A stretch of DNA of 64,000 nt, from the NCBI GenBank assembly GCA_024345305.1, contig BRON01000011.1, positions 1 through 64,000 on the forward strand. Direction: 5' to 3'. Of this stretch, positions 26,164-35,539 are shown one piece after another; within the stretch, counting starts at the first letter, position 1, and the number at the start of each line of letters is the position of its first letter. The stretch comes from Mrakia gelida. Its lineage: Eukaryota; Basidiomycota; Tremellomycetes; Cystofilobasidiales; Mrakiaceae. The position numbers and the translations under genes are program-made. Below the pieces are notes generated by a model that did no database searches, was not told where the DNA came from, and was given only the letters and a program-made list of their open reading frames with translations.

Positions 26164-26285
26164 AAGCGACGCAAAGTCCGTCAAGTCCGTCAAGGCTGCT
26201 GGAACGGTCGGACTTGACGGATCCGTCAAGTCGACTTGACGGAATCGACCGTTCCTGCTAGCAGGAACGGCACGCATACCGTTAG
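26164..26285. repeat. Terminal palindrome block of copy 5
   Basis: Same five-arm arrangement and same arm sequence (GTCCGTCAAGTC unit) as copy 3, with one visible base change between the last variable arm and the constant palindrome. TTAG lies at 26282-26285. Confidence 0.85.
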
Positions 26286-29200
26286 GGCTGCTGAGAAGGT
26301 AATCGGTTCCTCCGCGGATGATCTTGGCAGCAGCTTCGAGCTGGTTTTGGTAAAGCTCCGCTGATGGGTTGCCGGTCCACTCCCGAAGAAGGCTGGTGAT
26401 GACGTCCGCTTGGGAGTAGGGAGGCGGAACGAGGAGAGGGGAGGGTTCGGGATGAACGCGAGGAGGCGGAGGAGGAGGAGGAGGGGGACTGGATCCGTCG
26501 AAGTCGTCCATGTCGTCGTCGAAGTCGACACCGTCCGTGAGAGCTTGGAGATCGAGAGGAGTCCGGCTTCTTGAGGATACTTCCACCGCACTTGATGAAA
26601 GAATCGAACTCCTCTCCTCCTCCAAGACTGGGTCTCTCGCGCTGTCTCCTCCTCCTGACGCGTCGTCTCGACTTAGCTCCATCGGCTCGGATCCTTCGTC
26701 GTCGTACCCTGAGACTGGAGGAGGGGAGGGTGGTGCTGGTGTGGGACGTTTGAAGAGAGGTTGGGAGGAAGAGAGAGAAGAGGAGGAGGGACGCTTGGAG
26801 GAGAGCTGAAGAGAAGGAGAGGAAGAGAGACGCGTCAGTCAGGCGAGGGACGTCGCCAGAAGAGAGAACGGAGGAAGGACTCACCGACGGATGAGAGCTA
26901 CGCCCAAGAAACAGATCCAGCCTGTCGGGCAAGCGATCGATCTTGAGAACCTGCGTAGCGGAGGGGGAAGAGGAGGGTTGGTCAGAACGAGGGGTCGAGT
27001 GAAGATCGAGAACGAGCCTGGAGGCGAAGACTCACAGGATCCACTCCCAACGCGAGTTGATACAGGCTCACAACCCTCATCGCATTCGTTGCATCTCCAA
27101 AAGCAGCCAAGTCCCGAATCCCACCACTCGAATCCGTGTTTCCGTAAGCCGCCTCGTCCGTCTTGAGCGAGTGGCCCCGTTGGCTCGACTGAGTCTCCAG
27201 AGCGACGAGGAGTCCGTTAGCGTCGGATCCGAGGAGAGGAAGGATGATCCGACTGATGAAGACTTCGGCGTGTCGAACCGTTTGGAGCCCGACTCCCGAC
27301 GACGAGCCTGACAAGACGAAGGCGAGCTTGAGGTGGGATCTGAGGTCGGCGGCGACGATCTGCTTCCCGACACCGTTCGTCCAAAGGAACGTCCTGAAGG
27401 TGGTCTGAACGTCGAGGTTGTTGTCCAGAGGGCTGAGAGAGTGGAGGAGGGAGAGAAGGTAGAGAGCGAAGGGTTGTACGACTCCGAAGAGCTGGATGAC
27501 GAGAGGCACGAGGGTCGGCGACACGAAGCGATGGATGGTCTTCGTTCCTGTCTTGTTGACCTCCGTACGAACGGCGAGTCGGTTGGAGGTGATGAAGAGA
27601 GAGGAGCCGTGGTCGACCGTTCGGGTGAGCTGCTGAGTAACGAGTTCCGAAGCTCGACCTCCAGGGGAGGAGAGGTGGATGGCGACGAGGAGGTTGAGCT
27701 TCGCGGCGGCTAGGGAGTGAAGGAAGGCTCGGGCGTGAGGAAGGTTGAGCTGGGGTTTGAGAGGATCCGAAGGGTTTGAGATCCAGAGCTTGGAGTTGGA
27801 GAGAGAGAGGGAGAGGAGGAGAGCCTGTTGGTTCCGAGGTATCCCGAGCTTGATGCAGTTTGATGGATCCGTGAAGATCGATCCTCCAACCTCTCCCGCA
27901 ACTCCTCCGACCGTCACTCCTTCCATCGTTCGGCCAACTGCTGAGAGGTCTGCCGAGAAGGTGAGGGTCTTGATCAAGGAAGCAGCTGATGCGATGGCTC
28001 CCTTGGCTGCGTCGGCAATAGCGGTGAGGGAGATGAAGCGGTTGTAGGAGAGGAGAGGGAGGAGGTGGCCTTCGACTGGGTCGTGGAGGGGTTGGATGGA
28101 GACGACGGGTCCAGCAGCGGTGATGGCGTGGGAGATGGGATAGCGAGTAGCTCGAAGGACGACGAAGGGTGTGACTTGAGCTCCGTTGGGGTGAGCTGTG
28201 ACGAGTTCGAAGAGCGGCGAGTCGAGACTGAGAAAGAAGAAAGAGAGAGGTGAGCGACGCGTTTCGAACCCCAAAGCGATCAAGACAACCGACTTACCCT
28301 CTCGACACTGGCACTGCTCCAACCTCAGCTTCATCCAACTCCCTAACCTCTCCCCATCCAATCTCGTCCAGCACTAGGCGGTAGACGACGAGTCGAACGA
28401 AGAACTCGCAGGACGCGAGCTGAGGTCCGAACGATCCGATCTCCCGAAAGCCTCCTCCAGCAGCGAGGGAAAGGCAGATTAGGAACTGATCTAGAATCAT
28501 CTGGCCCCGAGGAGGAGTGGATGAGTATCGAGGGGAGTAGATCGCAAGGAGGAACTGGAGGAGGGCGTCCTGAACCTCCTTTGACTCCTCGACTCCTCCT
28601 CTCCCTTCTCCTCCGACGACCCCGTTCGGCTGGGTGAGGACGTCCCTCTGGAGGACTTGACGGAGGGTGTTGGCTGCGAGTACCATCCGCTCGGTGGTGT
28701 GGAAGGAGGGAAGGTCGATGGAGGTGGTGAAGGAGGAGGAGGAGGGAGGAGGGGAGATGATTGGAGGAGGTGCGAGCTCGCCCTGAGGGATGGGGATGGG
28801 GTTTCGGTAGACCGTTGGCGTGACCCTGAGGGCAAAGAGGATGAGCGAGCTTGAATCCCTGCTGTATCGTTTGAGGGTCGAATCCGCGAGCCGCGGCTTG
28901 AAGATCCTCGTCGGTCCCTTCCCTCCTCGCTCTTCCTCGACCATGTCCTCCGAGATCTGCACCGACCCGTCCCCCATCCCGATCTTCCTCGCCACAGCAA
29001 ACTCGCTCGGATTCGTCCCGTACTTCCGAACTCCTAAGGCGAGATCCTGAACGTGGACCCAGACGTTTCGCAGAGGGTCGCGGTCTTCGATTCGAGTCTT
29101 GTCCGAGGATCGGTAGTTGTGAGCGGGGGAGATGGCTGAGCGAAGGATGGCGAGAGGGTAGGGTTGGATGAAGGAGCCGTAGCCGAGAGGGTTCTGGTAG

Positions 29201-30830
29201 ACTGGTTGGTGGTAGAGGGAATTGTCGAGCTTGTCGCTGGGGGTGGGAAGGGAGGAGAGTATCTCGTCCTGCTGCTTGAGAAGGAAGGCTGCTGATGCCG
29301 AGAGGGGATCCGATCGTGGGACCTTGGGAGGGGGAGGAGGAACAAAGTTGGTGGAGTCGTGGGAGGGAGGAGGAACGGCGAAGGCGGGGGAGTGAGCGTC
29401 GGGGAAGAGCCGTTGGAAGTAGGCGGGAGTGGGAGCGAGGTTCGTTCCTCCGTGCCTCTTGTGACGGTGGCTTCGGAGGGAGTCGCCATTCTTGTAGACA
29501 GCTCCACAGCTCCCACACCCTACTCCTGACCTCACAGCAAGTCCCTCGACCATAGGGAAGGTCGAGCCTGAACTCGTCGAGAGGAGGAGGCCGATCGCGT
29601 CTTGGTTGTTGGCGAGGGAAGCGTAGTCGGAGGTGTCGAGAGAGGAAGAGAGGTTGAGGAGGTGGGTGGCATCTCGGGTGAGAGTCTTCCGCTGGGAGGA
29701 GGAGAGGGACGGAGTGTGGAGTGAAAGATGGTGTCCGATGCGAGAGGGACGAACACCTCCTCCGTGGGAGTCCTCGTGGGTTGAGATGACGAGGCCGATG
29801 CGAGTGTTGACAGCGAGAGAGGCGATATTGAGAGCGGGAGTGGCTGAAAGGAGGAAGAGGAGAAAGGTCAGCGTCAGGAAGGAAAGGAGAGAGCAAGGAT
29901 GAGGGAGGGGAAGAAGAACGAACTGGCGAGATGAGGTCCCTTCCAGAACGCGTCTCGAACGAAAGATCCTCCGATCGTGAGTCCCCTGAGGCTGTTGTTC
30001 CCAGCCCCGTCGTCTCTACGAACCGATGCTATTGAGCCTGATGGAGGATCAGCACGAGTCCATACTCTCGAGCGAGAGAGCAAACGAGAGTGACGGAACA
30101 GAACGCGAGAAACTCACCATTGTCCGAAGAGACCTCGCCCTCAACTCCATCCATCCCACATGCAGCACCAACCCCTCCACCTTCCGAAAGGTTCCCATCC
30201 TCCCCACCAACAGCCTCACTCTCAACAACAACCTCGCGTTCATTCCCCTTCCTCGTCCCACTCAAGCTCGACCCACTCACACTCCCTCCAACTCCCTCGC
30301 CACCACCTCGCTCGGTCTCTCCCTCTCCCTCCCCCTTGTCCATCCCAAAATCAAACCCTTCCCCATCCCCTAGGTGAGTGTTGTCCTCCTCCTCCTGCTG
30401 ATCCTGGGTTGGTGGAGGGGGAGCGTCGGGTTGGGGAGAGGAAGAGGGAGAGCGAACGAGAGGAGAAGGAAAGAGAGGGTGGAAGGGTTCCGTGATGTCG
30501 CAGGTCTTGTAGTGCTTGTGAATCGCGCTGGGAGTAGGAGAGGAGTGTGGTTTGAAGTGAGGTCGAGGACAGAGGAACTGGCTGTCTAACCCTCGAGGAA
30601 CTGACGTAGAAGAGGGGAAAGGAGAGGGGAGAAGGAAGTACGGCCGATGAGCTTCGGTTCGTCCTTCGGGAACGCGAGACAGCAAAAGGGGGGGTGAGCT
30701 GACCTCGGATGCCTTCAGCAAGAAGAACTTCAGCTTGGTGCTGATCCCTAGTGTGTTGGTTGAGTTGAGAGCGAGAGGGGAAGGGTGGGAGGCCATGGCA
30801 GACAGCTCTCGGGCAGGAGAAGCTCATCTG
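26286..30830 (-). pseudogene. OrsD/RecQ-like gene, copy 6, cut at the helicase Walker A
   Basis: Encodes, in minus sense, the finger exon (30825-30720), the linker exons, the OrsD-like exon with its finger, the middle exons (28310-29840 and about 27035-28235), and the first 130 or so residues of the helicase exon, up to YLLSSP just before the GSGKT of Walker A. The frame then enters the copy 5 palindromes. ATPase activity is therefore not possible. The upstream exons look open, so the loss is by truncation rather than scattered mutations. Confidence 0.75.
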
Positions 30831-32510
30831 CTCGAGCCCGAACGAGAGAAGGGAAGTCGAGAGTCAGAACAGAACTCAGTGGCGGGTGGATGGTATGGGA
30901 AGATCGGTGTAGGCGAGAGGAACATACGTGATCAAAGAAAGAATCTGAGAGGAAGGAGGAAGGAGGGAGAGCGAGTGAGGTGAAGGGAAGAACGATGGTC
31001 AGCTCGAGCTCGCAACTCCTCCTTCCTTCTCCTTCCTTCTTCCTTCCCTCTCCCTCCCCTCCCCTTCCAAGGGCAGGCCCCACCTTTTCCGACCTCTCCC
31101 AACCTCCAGCTCCATAGCAGAAAGCAAAAGACCCACTTGAATCCTACGAGAAGGTCTCTCGAGCGCTCGTTCAGCGAGGTGTCAAAGGGGAAGGAGGTTT
31201 GGCTGAGGTCGCTTTCGAAGGAAGCTCGAGAGGGTTCTGAGAGTCGATCGGATCCGTTGGATGGATAGGAGTAGAGTAGAAGTGACGGAGAAGTTCCTGG
31301 TAGAGAGGGAAGGGGAGGAAAGAGGGTCAGCATCGAGCTCGCTCGTGGAGGAGGGAAGGGAAGGAGGAGGGGAAGACCGAGTCATGAGCGAGCGAGCGAG
31401 CTCCTCCTTCCTTCCTTCCAACGCGAGACCTTCCCAGCATACATCCAGGTTCTCAGTGGGTTCTATTAACCCCAAATGATGCTCTCCCAACATAGAAGCT
31501 GGAGAGAAAGGACTTCCCTTCCTTTGCGAGAGGAGGAGGGGTTGAGGAAAGGGAAGCGATAAGGGAGCGATAAGGCGAGGGAGCTCACCAAGTCTGCCGT
31601 TCGAGCACTGCTCCAGTGGGTCCTTGGGAAGGAGGCTGGTCCCTCGTAGGATCTGACAAGTTGTTGGTAAGGGGAAGTGGAAATGGAAAGGAAGGTGTCA
31701 AGGGAAGAGGTCGATGTCGATGTGGTTGGGGGAGAGAGAGCAGCTCCGCGACTTCTCGTCGAAGACACGGGATGGACTCGGAGCTCGTCCCCTTCGGTCC
31801 ACAGCTTTGTAGATCCACCGATTTATGAAACCACCCTTCCATCACCCAGGTTGATCCTATAGTACCAAAGAGGCAGAAGGTCCAGGAAGAGTGCACTGCT
31901 GTTGTAGGAGGTAAGCGAGAGAGGAGGGAGAGAGGGGAGGAGGTCGATGGTGAGCTTGAACGAACAAGAAGGCCCTTCCATCGACAGGTTCGCTGCCGCT
32001 GCGCAACGATTGTAGCAGTAAATCGAAATCTGAAAACATATTAGTCAGGAAGCCGGATATAAAGAACACGTTCCCTCTTCGAGCGAGCAAATTTTCTTAC
32101 CACGAGGCTCAGACTCGCATAGGAGAAAGGAGGAGGAGCTGGGAGGTGAGCTTGAGCTTATACCTTTCAACCTCGAGACGTCGGCAAATCTTCACTCTAG
32201 AGCTAAGCCCTTTATACCGGACATACTAGAGCTACTAATCAGCGGCCCTAGCTCTTCGCATAGCAGGAACTCGGCCTTGAATATACAGTGCAGCTAAAAG
32301 AGAGAGGATGGAGCTCCTCCGAAAAGAACTCGCGGAAGTCAGCTCGAGCTCGCCCTCTTCATCGTTTTGAGGTACCTCTCGGGAGAGTCGCTGTCGACAA
32401 TGCAGATTTTATCGTATGAATCTGTGCTTCTGCTACATTGGGCTTCATAGGTAGATCTCGCTGGTCGTTTTTCCCGTTTGCGATTCGGTTGGGAGGGGAG
32501 GGAGGAACGA

Positions 32511-32632
32511 AGCCGCGCAGGTTGCGTACCCTCCGGAAAGGCGCCAGGAACGGTCGGAGGGTACGCATGCGTACCCTCGAGGGTACGCAGAGGCCCGTTC
32601 CTGGAGGCAGGAACGGGGCGCATACCCGTTAG
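32511..32632. repeat. Terminal palindrome block of copy 6 (array border)
   Basis: The variable arm unit GCGTACCCTC appears in the order plus, minus, plus, minus (32524-32588) around a central GCATGC and a CTCGAG. The second stem uses CCCGTTCCTG and its complement around a GAGG loop (32594-32617). The 11-nt spacer is kept and TTAG is at 32629-32632. Single-copy DNA follows. Confidence 0.85.
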
Positions 32633-32890
32633 AAGATTGTCCCGAGTGAAAGACTTCCCGCGTTCAACTTGAAACACGTCGATGCACTCGTTTCCTCTTG
32701 ACTTTTGATTCTGAGCTTTCGTTTCGCTCCCAACCAACCACTCACTCCCAACTCCTTTGCCTTCCCGACCTCCGTACGACGCAGACTTTCGTCAGTCTCT
32801 TAATCCAAGTACACTCCATCCAACCAAGCAAAGGAGACGCGTGAAAACCTTCCACGAGGCGAGATTGGCCATGGAAACGAGTCAGAATCC

Positions 32891-32915
32891 GGAAATCACA
32901 ACGCTCGAAATGAGG
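32891..32915 (+). repeat. 25-bp direct repeat, left copy
   Basis: Identical over 25 bp to 34007-34031. The shared sequence begins GGAAATCACAACG. The copies are 1.1 kb apart in non-coding DNA. Confidence 0.9.
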
Positions 32916-34006
32916 TCGCGATCTGGTGGTCTGAAAACGAAAGACTCCGCGCTCTCTCCGCTCTGTTTCTATGCCTCTCTTCTAGAGGGAGGAGCATCCG
33001 CCCTTTTCTGCCTCTAACAGTATCGACTAGCGGAGCAGTTTCTGGATGTAAACGAGCGAGACTCGATACTGCTTGCTCGCCTTCCTTGTCTCTCTTGCCT
33101 GCTCCGTCTTCTAAGTTCCTCTCCTCTCTTTTTTTTCCCCCATCCCTTCGCGCCATCCCCTCTCACGCGAATCGATTGAGGTCTGCGTCATAGATCCACG
33201 ACGCTTGCGAAGCCTAAGAGCCCTCGAGCGATCCCGTTCTCTCGCGCTTTTTCAGAGCAACCACCTCGCTTCTCTGCCGTTCTTTCTGCTTGTCCCCTTG
33301 CTCTGCTCTCCGGCACTGAAAGACTGTTGCTTGAGGGTCTTCGACCTCAGCTCTGTCACGCTCATCCCTTTCTCTTTCGCTGTTCCGGGATGCGTTTGTT
33401 CTTCTCCCTTCCTTCCTTTGCACTAGGAATGTCCTCTGGTTGACGAATCTCGTCCGCTGGTCTGTTCCTTTCGCCCCGCAGAATGAAAACAAACAGCGTC
33501 ATGGGCTTGCAAGCGAGTGGGTCGGCTGAACGGGATGCGATCAAGAGACGAAAGGAAGGGTTCGGCGAGCGCTGGCTGGACAGAGAAGACCGAGGATTGA
33601 GACAGAGAAAGAAGAGACCTCCTGGCTGACCGAAAACATGACCTTCGACTAATGCTCGTCGAGCGTCTGGGGGATCTTTCTAGTTACGACAGACCGAATG
33701 AGATCGCATGCCGGGTGGCTCTATACGCTAAGCGGATTCGAACGCTAAGGCTCGCTTCTTTGAGCTCAAACCGTCGCTCGTGGACGTCTCTTGCGTGAGA
33801 CGGATCTTAGCAAGATGCCTATCGACCGGGCTACACATGACCATGCAGACAGCTTTCGCCAACTCGCATCTGTCCCAACTCCAAGCCTTTTCAGCGCCAA
33901 TGTCATTCGGTGGCATGGTGTTACCCTGGAAGGATCCTTCCAACGACGAGACAACATGAAGAACTTTCTCTTGGGGTGTTCTGGCTTTTGAGAGCCATCG
34001 TCGACA

Positions 34007-34031
34007 GGAAATCACAACGCTCGAAATGAGG
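34007..34031 (+). repeat. 25-bp direct repeat, right copy
   Basis: Second copy of the 25-bp repeat at 32891-32915, same orientation. Flanking bases differ on both sides. Confidence 0.9.
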
Positions 34032-34442
34032 CGCCGTCAAAGGCACTCGTTTCTTACGTCCAACGCACAGCACCCTCATTTCTGCTCTCGACTCCAACTC
34101 TTTTTATCTCCCCATTCTCGGCCTGAGACTGGGGTGTGTTACTTACTCCTTGATCTGCCCTCCCGCCGTGCAGGACTGACACTCTCTCTCATCAGACCTT
34201 TCGCTCTTTCCTCGTCATTGTTTGCTTTTGATTCTCCCAGCTCTCACGCTACATCATCGGGCCCCATCTAGTATGGTGTCTGCTCGCTTTGATCCCTTCG
34301 ACCTAAGTACAACATATCATCGCGGACAGATTAGGCATGCAGATCGCCGGCCCTCCTTGTCGCCACTGCGTCTCCCTCTGTCACTTCTCCCGTCTTCCTC
34401 TCTTCTCTCGAGCGGACCCTCGTCTCTCCCTCTGGTTCGCAG

Positions 34443-35535
34443 GACTCACGCTCCTTCGAAGCTTAGAATCTGGTTCTTCACCATCGGAGTTCTCGGGGAA
34501 AGCAGCTACGCCGGAAGTCGAGTCAGTCGAGCACACAGCGGAGAGTCTTCTCTCTCGAGTTCACCATGCCTTCCCTCCCCCGTTTCCTTCGTCTTTTGGA
34601 TCGCTCACAGGGGGAGATATTCGCGTTGAGGTTCACGTACGTATATATTTATCGCTTTCGTTTCTGCCTACCCGTCTTGATGCGCTCTCAGGAGAGGGAA
34701 GAGCTGCTCTCTCGAACGCTCGAGCTCACATTCTTCTCCCTCCCTCCCCTTCGTCCCCTTCCCTCACTTCGCTCTCCATGGACACAGCTTCGGCCCTCGC
34801 TACCCCATCGAGTGCCCAGAAGTCGTATGGGTCGTTGCTGCTCGAACGTTCACATCTGCGCTTCGATCTTGGGGAACGAGTGGTCTCGTGAGTCTGCGTT
34901 TTGTCTTGCTTGTTTCGGTTTCGTTCAAGTCTGTTCGAGGAGCGGGTGCGAGTCTCGAGCTAAACTTAACCTCTTTTCTTCATTCTTCTCCCTCCTCCTT
35001 CCGACTCGTTCGATGGTTGATGCAGCCGTGCTGAACGTTCAGGCCGTCTGTCTCACCCTTCAGTGCATGATTGCGAGCTGTAAGGTACGTTTCAAAAATC
35101 TGATGGCGCTCCCTTGCCTTTGCTTTCGGAGGGTGTTGTTCGCGTCGTGTGGTCGTCTTTCGAACTCGAGCTGACCTTCGCTTCCTTTCCTTCCCATCCC
35201 GTTCATCAGTCTGAATCGAGCAGAGGAAGGAGAAGTAAGTACTCAGATCACAACTGTTCTCGTCCATCACAACTCGTCGAACCCTCGCCTCGCCCTCGTC
35301 CTCTCGACGCGTCCAAATCTGACCCCCTCCCTCCTTTTCCCATCTTCGTTCTCTCAGGCCAAAGGACAACGACTCCTACGTCAAGCGAGCTCCCAAGTAT
35401 GTCCCACTGTCTCTCTCCCTCCCCCTTCCCCTTCCACTTCTTTCCGCCTCCGTCCTCACCCCGCCTCGCTGACCCTCCTCGTTGCCCTCCATCCAATCCA
35501 GATCGCCAAAGACACGATGTTCCACTACGACGTCA
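34443..35535 (+). pseudogene. Decayed UBE2W-like ubiquitin-conjugating enzyme (E2)
   Basis: Pieces of an E2 fold appear in order. They are WFFTIGVLGESSYA (34443-34512); GEIFALRF (34611-34636); FGPRYPIECPEVVW, then in another frame SNVHICASILGNEWS (34788-34887); PVLNVQAVCLTLQCMIASCK (35026-35084); a possible 11-nt exon (35224-35234); PKDNDSYVKRAPK (35358-35396); and KDTMFHYD (from 35502). This order and wording match the UBE2W family, with HIC holding the catalytic Cys. Intron borders look usable, but the frame is broken inside the third piece, where the residues between PEVV and the HIC motif are lost, and again before KDTMFHYD. No clear first exon was found. It is most likely a relic; sequencing error or unusual splicing is the alternative. 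Confidence 0.6.
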
Positions 35536-35539
35536 GTCT

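Larger units (their letters stand above)
22683..26285 (-). mobile_element. Repeat element copy 5, truncated (3.6 kb)
   Basis: The left end begins at a point equivalent to about 11485 of copy 2. The right end is the palindrome block with TTAG at 26282-26285. From about 23534 to the end it is almost identical to copy 3; one visible difference is at about 26243 in the palindrome block (GGAATC against GGATTC). Confidence 0.85.
15038..32632. repeat. Higher-order dimer: copies 3+4 duplicated as copies 5+6
   Basis: The 5' part of copy 3 pairs with copy 5 (offset 7434) and the 5' part of copy 4 pairs with copy 6 (offset about 9936-9944). Each pair is far more alike than neighbours are. The pattern A-B-A-B indicates that a two-element unit was duplicated after the individual elements had diverged. 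Confidence 0.7.
26286..32632 (-). mobile_element. Repeat element copy 6, innermost copy (6.35 kb, truncated)
   Basis: The left end begins inside the helicase exon right at the Walker A coding region (equivalent to about 8727 of copy 2). The right end, at 32632, is the border with single-copy DNA. The 5'-most 450 bp (about 32190-32632) is diverged from all other copies, and its end reads CATACCCGTTAG with one extra C. Confidence 0.85.
32633..34442. other. Gene-poor border region
   Basis: No convincing coding region, tRNA or rRNA was found. Only short open frames without recognisable motifs occur, and the base composition is less purine-skewed than the array. It holds one 25-bp direct repeat (see separate entries) and leads into the decayed E2 gene. 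Confidence 0.5.

Noticed and set aside
15034..26290. TTAGGG at three junctions as telomere repeat remnants
   Set aside because: The GG comes from the downstream truncated sequence, other junctions read TTAGGA, TTAGAG and TTAGAA, there is only a single unit each time, and the orientation is wrong for a telomere at the left end.
1..32632. LTR or LINE retrotransposon array
   Set aside because: No reverse transcriptase, integrase or endonuclease motifs, no long terminal repeats and no poly(A) tails were seen. The fixed end is at the gene's 5' side, opposite to LINE-type truncation.
6612..32632. CRISPR-like array of repeats
   Set aside because: The repeats are kilobases apart, palindromes are nested, and the setting is an intron-rich eukaryote.
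33710..33780. tRNA-like stretch with GGATTCGAACGC on the plus strand (T-loop on the minus strand)
   Set aside because: The T-arm does not form a proper 5-bp stem around the loop, and no acceptor, D or anticodon arms could be fitted on either strand.
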